Below are positions 1 to 7,874 of a stretch of DNA of 38,608 bases, in pieces (the stretch's first letter is position 1; every line of letters starts with the position of its first letter). The position numbers were made by a program, and so were the translations under genes. The stretch is from Candidatus Chloroploca mongolica (GTDB lineage Bacteria; Chloroflexota; Chloroflexia; Chloroflexales; Chloroflexaceae): the NCBI RefSeq assembly GCF_004762035.2, contig NZ_SIJK02000009.1, positions 106,327 to 144,934 of the forward strand, in the 5' to 3' direction. Below the pieces are notes generated by a model, which was given only the letters and a program-made list of their open reading frames with translations, made no database searches and was not told where the DNA came from.

Positions 1-234
1 GTGCCCCTACGCGGGGCACGGCGGGGGCACGGGCAAGCCGTGCCCCTACGTGGGGCGGGGGCGCGGCGGTCGGGGCACGGCGCCGCCGTGCCCTTCCTTC
101 CATGGGGCATGGCGGCGGGCCGGTGGGGGCACGGCGGCACCGTGCCCGTACGTGGGGCACGGCGTGGGGCACGGCGGCACCGTGCCCGTACGTGGGGCAC
201 GGCGGTCGGGGCACGGCGCCGCCGTGCCCGTACT
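1..234. repeat. GC-rich palindrome cluster at left window end
   Basis: Almost every stretch here is a variant of a GGGCACGG...CCGTGCCC palindrome. Two perfect 21-bp palindromes (10-bp arms GGGCACGGCG and CGCCGTGCCC around a single C) lie at 73-93 and 209-229. An identical 30-bp block occurs at 126-155 and 166-195, a 40-bp period. Frames are open through it but the encoded R/G/A-rich peptide is repeat translation, so I call no gene. The right window end carries related GTGCCCCTAC sequence. Probably an intergenic repeat array next to the promoter of the first gene. Confidence 0.8.
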
Positions 235-262
235 TTGATGCCCATGGCAACCGTTCCCCGTG

Positions 263-268
263 TATAAT
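263..268 (+). promoter_or_regulatory. Putative -10 box of first gene
   Basis: A consensus TATAAT lies 28 bases before the ATG at 297, just outside the palindrome cluster. The only -35-like hexamer, TTGATG at 235-240, is 22 bases away, too far for a standard spacer, so the -35 is unclear. Transcription would start near 275, giving a short leader that still contains the AAGGA ribosome site at 285-289. Confidence 0.45.
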
Positions 269-296
269 AGGAGGTATACAAGAGAAGGAATGCTCC

Positions 297-986
297 ATGT
301 TGACGTATGAGAATTTTGTGGCGGTGTTGCTCGGGGCGATTGAACGATCGGGGCTGAACATCGCGTATACTCAAGAATTGATCGATACCCACGCCCTGGG
401 GCGTAGTTTGAGTATTACCTGTTTGCCCGATGGGGTCGAAGATGATCAAGGCCCCGAAGAACCCTCTCTGCGGGCAGTGGTGGCGTTTCGCTGGTCTCCT
501 GAGTTTACGGTCTTTTCGTTGCGTGGTGCCGATTCGCTTGATGATATCGAGCGTTTTGTTGATGAGCGCCTCTTTGCTCGGTCGCGTACGGGGCCGTCGC
601 TTGATGTTGAGGTCATCTATTACCTGCCGCTGACGCCGCTGCAACAGCGTGATGTCGCTGCACTGCCGTTGCTCGCCCATGCGGTCCAGGAGTTGCACGG
701 GACGCTGGTTGAAGAGCACGAGGTGATGCGTGTTGATGGGGTGCTGGCCTTTGATGTCGATGGCATGGCTCGGGTGCAGGGCGTTTCGGCGCTGCGGCTC
801 TGGAGCCTTGATGATGCGCTCTATGATGTGGAGTTGCTCGCGCTGACGTTTGAGGAGTTGTGTACTGAGTTGCACGCGATGCTTGAGTTGCTCTATGCTC
901 AGTTTGGTCCACCTGAGGGTAGTGAGCCGCAAAGCTTCGACTCGTTTGGCTCTGATCGCCGCTATTTCAAGCCTCCTACGGCTTAG
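297..986 (+). CDS. Uncharacterised 229-aa acidic protein
   Basis: I do not recognise this protein. It starts at ATG 297 with AAGGA seven bases upstream; the frame stays open further upstream only through the GC-rich repeat, which I do not count as coding. It has no signal peptide, membrane segment or obvious catalytic motif. It is acidic, with alternating hydrophobic strands (LRAVVAFRWSPEFTVFSLRG, DVEVIYYLPL) and leucine-rich helices near the C terminus (LTFEELCTELHAMLELLYAQFG), suggesting a compact cytosolic alpha/beta fold. A McrB-like AAA+ ATPase gene follows 133 bases downstream on the same strand, so the two could be partners, but the gap contains a repeat core and the link is only positional. 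Confidence 0.75.
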   Translation: MLTYENFVAVLLGAIERSGLNIAYTQELIDTHALGRSLSITCLPDGVEDDQGPEEPSLRAVVAFRWSPEFTVFSLRGADSLDDIERFVDERLFARSRTGPSLDVEVIYYLPLTPLQQRDVAALPLLAHAVQELHGTLVEEHEVMRVDGVLAFDVDGMARVQGVSALRLWSLDDALYDVELLALTFEELCTELHAMLELLYAQFGPPEGSEPQSFDSFGSDRRYFKPPTA

Positions 987-1014
987 ATGCAATCCTTTTT
1001 AAAAAAGACGAGTT

Positions 1015-1041
1015 TTTTGACGCAGAGACGCAAAGGCGCAA
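1015..1041 (+). repeat. Interspersed repeat core (copy 1)
   Basis: This is a degenerate copy of the TTTTGACGCAAAGGCGCAAAG core seen also at 19249-19276, 19315-19343, 22169-22243 and 29225-29348. It lies 28 bases after the stop codon of the preceding gene. I see no terminal inverted repeats around this copy. Confidence 0.65.
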
Positions 1042-1119
1042 TGTTTCTGATGTCAGGCATGCCAATTCATAGCGCTTTGGTGGCGCTGCATGAGCGTATG
1101 CGAAAAGTATTGAGCCTAG

Positions 1120-2850
1120 ATGAGTAGTCTGTTTCCTCGCGAGGCGCTGGCTTCGCTGCGTACCGATGGTGCCGCTGAACGCTGGGTGGCTGTGCAGACG
1201 TTGCTGCATCCGGTGCTTGCAGCGCTTGCCGAGCAGATCGCTGCGGTCGCTGCGCAGCGCTACCCGCGTTTCTGGCCCCTCTATGAGGTGAGTTTCAAGA
1301 GCCAGCGCTATCTCCATCGTGGTCGTGGCCGCCGCGATGCGATCAGTGATTACTGGGTGGCCTTTGATCGTCCGCCGCGAGGCGCTGGGGTGCTGCTTGC
1401 GGTCAGCGGTCGCGAAGAGGCGATTCTGATTGGCTTGCAGCTCTGGCGGGTGCGCAAGCCCGATCTTGCGCGGGTCTGGGAGACCGGGCGGGCGGTCTGG
1501 CTGCCCCTGGTCGAGCGTGTTGCGCACGAGGGCCAGGCTCGCTTTGCGCCGCACCACGCCGAGGTTGGTGTTCCAGGGGCCGATGGTGAACCGGCGCCGC
1601 TCTGGCTTGAACGCTATCTTGCGTCCCGCCGCGCCAATTATCTCTGGGCCGGGTTTGTCTATCCCTGGGCCACCATGCCGGACGATCTTGCCCAGCGCCT
1701 GACGGATGATGTGCTGGCCCTTGTCTTGCTCAATGAAGCGGTGATGGAACAGGCCGAGACGCACGCCCCAACTGGGGCACTGCGCGTGCGCGAAATGCGG
1801 CAGCCGTATCTGCCGCAGGGTTTGCCCCCGATCGAGGTGATCGCTGAACGGGTGCGCCAGGATGGCTTTGCACTGGATGATGTGACCTTGCGAGCCTATC
1901 ATATTGCGTTGCAGACACGCCCGCTGGTGATTCTGCCCGGGATCAGCGGTACCGGCAAAACGCGTCTGACCCGCCGCTATGCCGATGCAGTCTATGGCCT
2001 GGGTGATGGGCAGTCGAATCCCTATTACCTGCTTGTTGCTGTGCAACCTGACTGGCATAATGCCCGCGATCTGCTGGGGTACTACAATGCGCTGACCGGC
2101 CAGTACCACGCGACCCCGTTTCTCCGCTTTCTTTTGCAGGCTGCCGCCGATCCGCAGCAGTTCTACTATGTCTGCCTCGATGAGCTCAATCTGGCCCGTC
2201 CCGAATATTATCTGGCCCCGATCCTGTCGGCGATGGAGACCGTGGAAGGCCTGTTTGACCTGGGGGTACCAGTTGACGAGGTGGCACTGGTGGGCGGCGG
2301 GGTGGTACGCAATCCTGTGCGCTTGCCGACGAATCTGCGCCTGATTGGCACGGTCAATGTTGATGAGAGCACCTTTGCGCTGAGCGATAAAGTACTCGAC
2401 CGGGCGAATGTGATCGAATTGACCGAAGTTGATCTCGACCGATTTCGTGCGACCTACCCCGCCCCGCTGGATGATCAGCTCTGGGCGTTGCTGGTTGCAG
2501 TGCAGCGCATCCTCACCGACGCTGGCCAACCCGTAGGCTATCGCACCCTGGCGGCGATGCTCCAGTTTATAACGCAGGCGAGCGGAACCCTGTCGGTGCA
2601 GCAGGCGTTTGACCTGCAACTCAAACAGAAAATCTTGCCGCGTCTGCGTGGTGAAGATAGCCCCCGGCTTCGGCGGGCGCTGACCGAACTCTTGAGTTTC
2701 TGCCTTGGGCTTGAGACTGCCCAGTGGGGGCGCGCCAACCGGATTAGCCCTGCGCAACTGGCGGCGGCCCTCTATCCGGCAAGTGCCAGCAAACTACAGC
2801 GCATGCTCGAACGCCTTGATCAGGATGGGTTCACTGATTTTTATAGCTGA
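1120..2850 (+). CDS. McrB/MoxR-like AAA+ ATPase
   Basis: A 576-aa protein with a ~250-aa N-terminal region of unknown fold and a C-terminal AAA+ module. Visible motifs are Walker A GISGTGKT (274-281), the McrB-type stretch PDWHNARDLLGYYN (310-323), Walker B with DE at 354-355, sensor-1 N413 in GTVNVDES, and a likely arginine finger in DRAN (R428). McrB subunits of McrBC restriction complexes hydrolyse GTP and usually carry an NTAD motif; here the equivalent reads NVDE, so nucleotide preference is open. No McrC nuclease gene is visible in the window. The N-terminal region (YEVSFKSQRYLHRGRGRRDA onward) could be a substrate-reading domain. ATG 1120 has only a weak ribosome site. Role in defence or as a MoxR-type chaperone is undecided. 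Confidence 0.85.
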   Translation: MSSLFPREALASLRTDGAAERWVAVQTLLHPVLAALAEQIAAVAAQRYPRFWPLYEVSFKSQRYLHRGRGRRDAISDYWVAFDRPPRGAGVLLAVSGREEAILIGLQLWRVRKPDLARVWETGRAVWLPLVERVAHEGQARFAPHHAEVGVPGADGEPAPLWLERYLASRRANYLWAGFVYPWATMPDDLAQRLTDDVLALVLLNEAVMEQAETHAPTGALRVREMRQPYLPQGLPPIEVIAERVRQDGFALDDVTLRAYHIALQTRPLVILPGISGTGKTRLTRRYADAVYGLGDGQSNPYYLLVAVQPDWHNARDLLGYYNALTGQYHATPFLRFLLQAAADPQQFYYVCLDELNLARPEYYLAPILSAMETVEGLFDLGVPVDEVALVGGGVVRNPVRLPTNLRLIGTVNVDESTFALSDKVLDRANVIELTEVDLDRFRATYPAPLDDQLWALLVAVQRILTDAGQPVGYRTLAAMLQFITQASGTLSVQQAFDLQLKQKILPRLRGEDSPRLRRALTELLSFCLGLETAQWGRANRISPAQLAAALYPASASKLQRMLERLDQDGFTDFYS

Positions 2851-2852
2851 TT

Positions 2853-2881
2853 TTGACGTGTGGCGTTGAAGGCAGTATGAT
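2853..2881 (+). promoter_or_regulatory. Promoter of lipid kinase-rsbS-rsbT operon
   Basis: TTGACG at 2853-2858 and TATGAT at 2876-2881 are separated by exactly 17 bases, a good sigma70-type (SigA) promoter. It begins immediately after the stop codon of the AAA+ gene and would start transcription near 2888, 33 bases before the ATG at 2921. Confidence 0.6.
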
Positions 2882-2920
2882 TGCGGCAGGCGCAACCTTC
2901 CTTTTGCAGGGTAGACTCGT

Positions 2921-3637
2921 ATGACCACACGTGATTGGATTGCTTTAGGTGTCTCGTATGTATACGCCGGGGGGCTTCTCTTTCTTGCCGAGGCGGTGCG
3001 CCGTTGGCGGGGCTATCCGCAAGACTTCACCCGCAAGATCGTTCATATTGGTGCCGGGATGTGGGTCTTTGGGGTACTCGCCCTTTTTGACACCTGGTAT
3101 ATCGGTATTATCCCGTTTGCGACCTTTATTTTCATCAACTATATTCTGTGGCGCTACAAAGTGCTTGGTGCGATGGATGCCGAGGATAGTACCCCAGGTA
3201 CCGTCTATTTTGCCCTTGCGATCACGATCCTCTTTGTCGCCTTCTGGCGAACCGATTCGCCGGATGATCGCGGCTATATTGCCGCCGCTGGCACGATGGC
3301 AATGACCTGGGGTGACTCGATGGCCTCGTTGCTCGGGCGACGTTTTGGCCGTCATAAGTATACGGTCTTGGGTAGTACGCGTTCGTTTGAGGGGTCGGCC
3401 GCGATGCTGGTGGCGAGTACGCTTGCGATGTTCCTGACCCTCTTGCTTGTCCCTGGTTCGACGCTGTCGCCATTAAGTGTGCCCCTCGGTGCGGGCATGG
3501 CCTTGACTGCCGCGTTTGCGGGGGCCTTGGTGGCAACGGTTGCCGAAGCCGTTTCGCCCGCTGGAACCGACAATCTGAGTGTGCCCCTGCTCGCCGGGGC
3601 GATGATCTTTCTCGCGCTTGTCTTGTCGGGCATGTAA
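2921..3637 (+). CDS. CTP-dependent phytol/dolichol kinase family membrane protein
   Basis: A 238-aa integral membrane protein of the family of dolichol kinase, yeast Dgk1 and plant phytol kinase (VTE5), which phosphorylate a lipid alcohol, typically with CTP. Family signatures are RKIVHIG (38-44), GDSMASLLGRRFGRHKY (131-147), GSTRSFEGS (151-159) and EAVSPAGTDNLSVPL (209-223); about six hydrophobic segments surround them. In phototrophic Chloroflexales such an enzyme could recycle phytol or another bacteriochlorophyll side-chain alcohol, but dolichol- or diacylglycerol-type substrates fit equally. AGGG lies 10 bases before ATG 2921. rsbS follows 14 bases after the stop, so the kinase shares an operon with a regulatory switch pair. 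Confidence 0.85.
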   Translation: MTTRDWIALGVSYVYAGGLLFLAEAVRRWRGYPQDFTRKIVHIGAGMWVFGVLALFDTWYIGIIPFATFIFINYILWRYKVLGAMDAEDSTPGTVYFALAITILFVAFWRTDSPDDRGYIAAAGTMAMTWGDSMASLLGRRFGRHKYTVLGSTRSFEGSAAMLVASTLAMFLTLLLVPGSTLSPLSVPLGAGMALTAAFAGALVATVAEAVSPAGTDNLSVPLLAGAMIFLALVLSGM

Positions 3638-3651
3638 CAAGGGAGTTGCAG

Positions 3652-4035
3652 TTGGATAGCCTGCGCATACCGATCCTCAAAATTGGGGACATCCTGATCG
3701 CCTCCATTCAGGTTTCGTTGCATGATGCCTCGGCGGTGCAGTTCAAAGATGATCTGTTGCAGAAGATCTATGATACGCGGGCACGCGGGGTGATCATTGA
3801 CTTGACGGCGCTTGATGTGGTTGACAGTTTCATTGGCCGCCTGATTGCCGATATTGCCGCGATGGCAGGTCTGATGGGGACACGCGTCGTGCTCACCGGG
3901 TTGCAACCGGCGGTGGCGATTACCCTGGTTGAGTTAGGTCTTGAGTTGCCACGTGTACTGACAGCCCTGAACCTTGAGAAGGGGCTGAGTATGATGCAGC
4001 GCCTAACTGAGGAGAGCGACGATGGCCCAGCCTAA
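3652..4035 (+). CDS. rsbS: RsbS-like STAS domain protein (anti-sigma antagonist)
   Basis: A single STAS domain of 127 aa. The start is a TTG: the AGGGAG at 3640-3645 is six bases from TTG 3652 but touches the alternative TTG at 3646. Starting at 3652 puts the serine of VVDSF at position 59, the same number as the serine in Bacillus RsbS that RsbT phosphorylates, which supports both the start and the assignment. In the known pathway RsbS binds RsbR in a stressosome and holds RsbT until phosphorylated. The gene overlaps rsbT by 14 bases, so translation is likely coupled. No RsbR, RsbU or sigma factor gene is in the window, so the output is unknown. Confidence 0.88.
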   Translation: MDSLRIPILKIGDILIASIQVSLHDASAVQFKDDLLQKIYDTRARGVIIDLTALDVVDSFIGRLIADIAAMAGLMGTRVVLTGLQPAVAITLVELGLELPRVLTALNLEKGLSMMQRLTEESDDGPA

Positions 4036-4426
4036 GACGGCGGTCGTCCGCAGCGATCTTGATATTGTCATTGCGCGCACGATGGCGCGTGATCTGGCCA
4101 AGGCGATGAGCTTTGGAGCCATTGATCAGGCGCGTATTGCCACTGCGGTGAGTGAACTCGCCCGTAATATTTTTCTCTATGCCGGTACTGGAAAGGTGAC
4201 TGTCAAAGAGATTGATAAGAGTGGGCGAAAAGGCATTGAAATTGTGTGCGAAGACCAGGGCCCTGGGATTCCTGATGTCGATCTGGTGATGCAGGATGGC
4301 TATAGTACCTCGCGTGGTATGGGCATGGGCCTCCCCGGGGCACGCCGCTTGATGGATGAGTTTGATCTGAAATCCCAGGAGGGCGTTGGGACAAGGATTA
4401 CATGCCGTAAGTGGAAGAGTTCATAG
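4022..4426 (+). CDS. rsbT: RsbT-like serine kinase (HATPase)
   Basis: A 134-aa GHKL-type ATPase matching the switch kinase RsbT. The N-box asparagine is N49 in SELARNIF, the G1 box is DQGPGIPD (78-85) and the G2 box GMGMGLPGARRLMDEF (99-114); the fold is complete with no extra domain. RsbT phosphorylates RsbS and RsbR and, when released, activates a PP2C phosphatase such as RsbU. Its start lies inside the end of rsbS. A perfect hairpin begins at the stop codon, so the operon probably ends here. Confidence 0.9.
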   Translation: MAQPKTAVVRSDLDIVIARTMARDLAKAMSFGAIDQARIATAVSELARNIFLYAGTGKVTVKEIDKSGRKGIEIVCEDQGPGIPDVDLVMQDGYSTSRGMGMGLPGARRLMDEFDLKSQEGVGTRITCRKWKSS

Positions 4427-4470
4427 TTCACGCGTGCGGTCCTGCTTGTGCTGGCCCGCACGCGTGAACT
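4425..4470. terminator. Perfect 15-bp hairpin between convergent genes
   Basis: Arms AGTTCACGCGTGCGG (4425-4439) and CCGCACGCGTGAACT (4456-4470) pair perfectly around a 16-base loop. The stem starts within the rsbT stop codon and ends 13 bases before the stop of the converging minus-strand gene, a typical place for a bidirectional terminator. There is no T-run, so it may act as a Rho-assisted or mRNA-end-stabilising hairpin. Confidence 0.6.
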
Positions 4471-4483
4471 GAGGTGTATCTAT

Positions 4484-6628
4484 TTACTGGCACGGGGCGT
4501 GTGCGCCTGATGTGAGAACGGGGAGCATTGGGACGAAGGGGACGCCTCCTTCGGTGGTGGCGAGGGCGAGGCGGCTCACTGCGAGGCTGATGGTGCGCCC
4601 TTCGGGGGCGAGGGACGCAGGGCTCGCGAGTTCGAGAGTGGTTGTGCCGGGTGGCATGAGAACGCGGATGACGCGATAGGCCCCTGTCGGGATACCGGTG
4701 CTCGCGATGGGTTGCCCATCAAGCTGTAGGGTAAGGGGGCGGTCTTCCCCATATGCTGTTGCTTCGAACTGCGCAAGCACCGGGGTGCTCCAGGCTGCCA
4801 GCATGCCGAGCCGTGCGCTTGCGCCCATCCAGCGCCAGATGCGCTGGGCGTCGCCTTCGGGTGCAAACCAGTCTTCGTTGTGTGGGTAGAGCCCCGGATG
4901 GGCGTAGGTCGGGTCGATCCGGTAGAAGCGCAGGGTTTCGTCGGCGTCGATGAGGCTGATGCCTGGCACGTCGAGGCTGCTGCCGAGCAGTTCGGCGTCG
5001 CTGGCGCTGAGGCCTTGCGCTTCGAGGGTGGCGTAGGTGATGCCAAGTGCGGCCAGGTCGCCGGCCAGGTTTGCGCTGAAGGTGTCGTTGCTCAGCGGGG
5101 TGCGGTGCCAGACGCTGGCAAACGCTGAGGCGTGTTCTGCTGGCCGATAGTCGGGTGTGCGCGCCAGGTAGCCCCCGGCGAGCGGGCGGCCGTGACAGAT
5201 CTGGTTGAGCATTTGCTGGCTGGCGTTGGTGCGTACCGGTAGTTCGATGATCGCCCCCGGCACTGGCTCGGCCTGCAACAGTTCGGCGTAACGCGGGTCG
5301 CTGCGGATCGGCACGATTGCCCACGGGGCGACCAGGTATTCGACGATGATCAGGCCGACAATAAGGATCGGGGCGACGAGGCCTCGCCCGCGTTGCATCA
5401 GCAGTTGCAACCCAAGCCCGGCGACGAGCGCGATCGGCAAGAGCGCCAGCGCCACAAAGAGGCTCGGGCGGCTCGCGTTGCGAAAGGGCGTGACCAGGTC
5501 GAGCAGCAGGAACGGCAGCGGGAGGCCGGTATGCCAGTCACTAACTTTAAGCTCGGGGCCGAGCGCGAGGATCAGCAGGACGATGGTCAAGCCGAGCCAC
5601 GGCCACGTCTGCCGCCATGCCTTCACCAATGCGTAGAGCATCAGGCCAAGCACGCCAAGGCCAAAGGTGGCCCCGATCTCGACGCCAATCGGGTGCCACG
5701 CCTCAAGGGTTTGGCTGGCCCACGGCCCCCAGAGCGGGTGCAGCATATTGAGGGGTATTAGGTCAACCAGCGCCATGCTGTGAAAAACCTGCACCTCGTA
5801 CCAGTTGCGTACCGTATTGGCCCCGAGACGATCCAGCGGCCAGACATAGAGCAGCAAGGTGGCGGCCCAGATGGCCGCGATGCCAATGGCAACGGCGAGT
5901 CGCCGCCGGCGTATTGCCCAGTCACGGGTCAGGATCAGCACAAGACCAACATGGAAGAGCGAATAGACGGCGCTGAAGAGGCCGTAGTATTGCGCCGAGA
6001 GCGTCGTCAGCAGCAGGGCACCGGCGGCGGCCAGCGTTGCCGTGATCGTCTGGTGTTCGAGTGCGTGCATGAGCATCAGCACATAGACCGGCAACCACTG
6101 CATGGCGATCAGTTCCATCGAGCCGCCGAGAATGCGTTGCAAGTGGTACGGCGAGGCGATGACCACGAACCCGGCAAGCAGCGCCGGCAGCAGAGTGAGC
6201 CCGCCGGCCCGTGCGAGCCGGTAACTGGCGTAGCCCCCGATCGCAAACGAGAGCAGCGTCACCGTATTGAACCCGGCGACGGGGCCGAAGCCCGCAATCA
6301 TCGGCCAGACCATCACCGCACTGGGCATACTCACCGGTTGCCAAAAGAGGTCGACACTCTGCGGAAAGAAGAGATAGCTGGTCAAAAAGAGCGGCCAGCG
6401 CTGGCTGATGGCGGTATAGCCCCACCAGAGGTTCCAGATGCCCTGACCTGAATCGACGGGTACGCCGCCCTTCTGGATCACGCCATGCCCCCACGAGAGC
6501 ACCATCGGCCAGGTGAAGATCACGCCGACCAGCAGAAAGCCGAGCAACACACCGAGCCGTCTGAGCAACGGTTCAGCAGGTGCCACTGCGGTGAGTGGGA
6601 GGGTAGCGGGTGTCGTCTCGCGGGCCAA
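4484..6628 (-). CDS. Polytopic membrane protein, WNxWW family (paralogue 1)
   Basis: A 714-aa protein with about 12 hydrophobic segments over its first ~430 residues and an extracytoplasmic C-terminal half. It shares with the proteins at 12292-14487 and 17140-19290 an N-terminal helix ending in TWP, the motif WNLWW (65-69), a following FFPQ, a mid-protein PFRNASRP and the motif HGRPLAGGYLARTPDY. The layout resembles GT-C glycosyltransferases or YfhO-like proteins, but I cannot name the reaction. The start is TTG 6628, preceded by a strong GAGGAG six to seven bases away. It is the last gene of the glycan locus, 15 bases after the GT4 gene. Confidence 0.8.
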   Translation of the reverse strand: MARETTPATLPLTAVAPAEPLLRRLGVLLGFLLVGVIFTWPMVLSWGHGVIQKGGVPVDSGQGIWNLWWGYTAISQRWPLFLTSYLFFPQSVDLFWQPVSMPSAVMVWPMIAGFGPVAGFNTVTLLSFAIGGYASYRLARAGGLTLLPALLAGFVVIASPYHLQRILGGSMELIAMQWLPVYVLMLMHALEHQTITATLAAAGALLLTTLSAQYYGLFSAVYSLFHVGLVLILTRDWAIRRRRLAVAIGIAAIWAATLLLYVWPLDRLGANTVRNWYEVQVFHSMALVDLIPLNMLHPLWGPWASQTLEAWHPIGVEIGATFGLGVLGLMLYALVKAWRQTWPWLGLTIVLLILALGPELKVSDWHTGLPLPFLLLDLVTPFRNASRPSLFVALALLPIALVAGLGLQLLMQRGRGLVAPILIVGLIIVEYLVAPWAIVPIRSDPRYAELLQAEPVPGAIIELPVRTNASQQMLNQICHGRPLAGGYLARTPDYRPAEHASAFASVWHRTPLSNDTFSANLAGDLAALGITYATLEAQGLSASDAELLGSSLDVPGISLIDADETLRFYRIDPTYAHPGLYPHNEDWFAPEGDAQRIWRWMGASARLGMLAAWSTPVLAQFEATAYGEDRPLTLQLDGQPIASTGIPTGAYRVIRVLMPPGTTTLELASPASLAPEGRTISLAVSRLALATTEGGVPFVPMLPVLTSGAHAPCQ

Positions 6629-6643
6629 CGTGATCTCCTCAAT

Positions 6644-7867
6644 CTACAATCTGAAATGGGATAACTGCTCATACAAATGTTCAAGATTGGCCGCGAGCAG
6701 GTCGTCGCCATAGCGGGCCAGCGCCTCGCGGCGGCCCTCGGTGGCGAGCCGACGCCCAAGATCCGGTTCGCGCAACAGGCGGATGATCGCCGCTGCCAGC
6801 GCCTCGACATCGCCGTATGGCGTCAGCAAGCCGGTGCGTTCGTGGCTAATCACCTCGTTGCAGGCGACGACATCGGTGGTGATCACCGGCGCCTCGGCGA
6901 GCAAGGCTTCGATCAATGGGATGCCAAAGCCTTCGTAGCGACTCGGCGCAACAACAACGGCGGCTTCGCGCAGCAGACGCAGCTTCTCGGCTTCGCTGAC
7001 CCTGCCACGCACGTCGAGGTGCGCGGTGACGCCACCGGCCTCGGCGAAGCGCCGCAGTTCGGCGGCCCCGGCTTGGTTGTGGCTCACCATAATGCACCGT
7101 ACATCCGGGATGGTCTGCACGACCGTCGGCAAGGCGCGGACGAGCAGATCAAAGCCTTTGCGGGGCACGAGTTGGCCAATGAAGAGGATCGTCGGGTGCG
7201 TCGTCTTTGCCGCGGGCGCTGTGTTGGCAAGCAGATCGGCGTAGAGCTTGAAATCGAGCGCGTTGGGCAGCACGCTGATCTTGGCTGCCTCGACGCCGAG
7301 CTTGCTCAGCAGGTCGCGTTCACCGTGCGAGAGGGCGACGAGGTGGTCTACGTGTAGCAGCGGCGCATGAATGAAGTAGTTGCGGAATGCTCGTCGTGGG
7401 TAGGCCCCTCGCGCCAGGGATCTGAGCAAACGTTGCGGCGTGGTGAGCAGGTTTTCGTAGCGTAACGGCGCTTCGAGTGGGCGCTCGCGGTCAACCACCA
7501 GATCGCCGTCGTGCAGCAGGCCATGCACCGTCAGCACCGTCGGAATACCGAGACGCCGCGCTGCCAATACGGTCTGATAGCCGAGCAGGCTGCGCAGATG
7601 GTGCAGATGGATGACATCAGGGCGTGTCTCGACCAGCAGGCGCAGCAAAGACGTTGGCGCAACAAAGCCAAGCGTTGGCGCACGATGCACCGCGATGCCC
7701 CCGTCGAGCCAAGCGCAACGCGGCGTCTGGCCAGGATACCGCCGGTCGTGGTACTCGTGCGCGACAACGGTATGGCCGCGCCTGAGCAGCGCCCGCGCCT
7801 GGATCTGCTCGGGCCGACTGGGAAACGCCGGGTCAAACCCGTAGGTTGTGACGATCAGAATACGCAT
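6644..7867 (-). CDS. GT4 family glycosyltransferase
   Basis: A 407-aa cytosolic retaining glycosyltransferase with two Rossmann-like halves. The N-terminal half starts MRILIVTTYGFDP with a glycine-poor nucleotide-sugar fold; the C-terminal half has FIGQLVPRKGFD with K237 and the E-x7-E motif (E312, E320) of YEGFGIPLIEAL, which in this family binds the sugar-nucleotide donor. I start it at ATG 7867, seven bases after the stop of the SGNH hydrolase; the frame stays open nine codons further upstream but would then overlap that gene. Sugar and acceptor cannot be told. It is part of the minus-strand glycan operon. Confidence 0.9.
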   Translation of the reverse strand: MRILIVTTYGFDPAFPSRPEQIQARALLRRGHTVVAHEYHDRRYPGQTPRCAWLDGGIAVHRAPTLGFVAPTSLLRLLVETRPDVIHLHHLRSLLGYQTVLAARRLGIPTVLTVHGLLHDGDLVVDRERPLEAPLRYENLLTTPQRLLRSLARGAYPRRAFRNYFIHAPLLHVDHLVALSHGERDLLSKLGVEAAKISVLPNALDFKLYADLLANTAPAAKTTHPTILFIGQLVPRKGFDLLVRALPTVVQTIPDVRCIMVSHNQAGAAELRRFAEAGGVTAHLDVRGRVSEAEKLRLLREAAVVVAPSRYEGFGIPLIEALLAEAPVITTDVVACNEVISHERTGLLTPYGDVEALAAAIIRLLREPDLGRRLATEGRREALARYGDDLLAANLEHLYEQLSHFRL

Positions 7868-7874
7868 AAAGTGT

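Noticed and set aside
102-296. N-terminal extension of the first gene through the GC-rich repeats
   Set aside because: The extension translates palindromic repeats into GTAAPCPYV-like low-complexity peptide, while ATG 297 has its own ribosome site and a TATAAT box upstream.
976-2757. Long open frame on the minus strand, opposite the AAA+ ATPase gene
   Set aside because: Its product has no recognisable motif, is rich in residues typical of antisense translation (R, H, Q, G), and the plus strand has complete Walker and sensor motifs over the same bases.
1120-2850. Calling a McrBC restriction system
   Set aside because: No McrC-like nuclease is present, and the NTAD GTP motif is not conserved. 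Only the AAA+ family assignment is supported.
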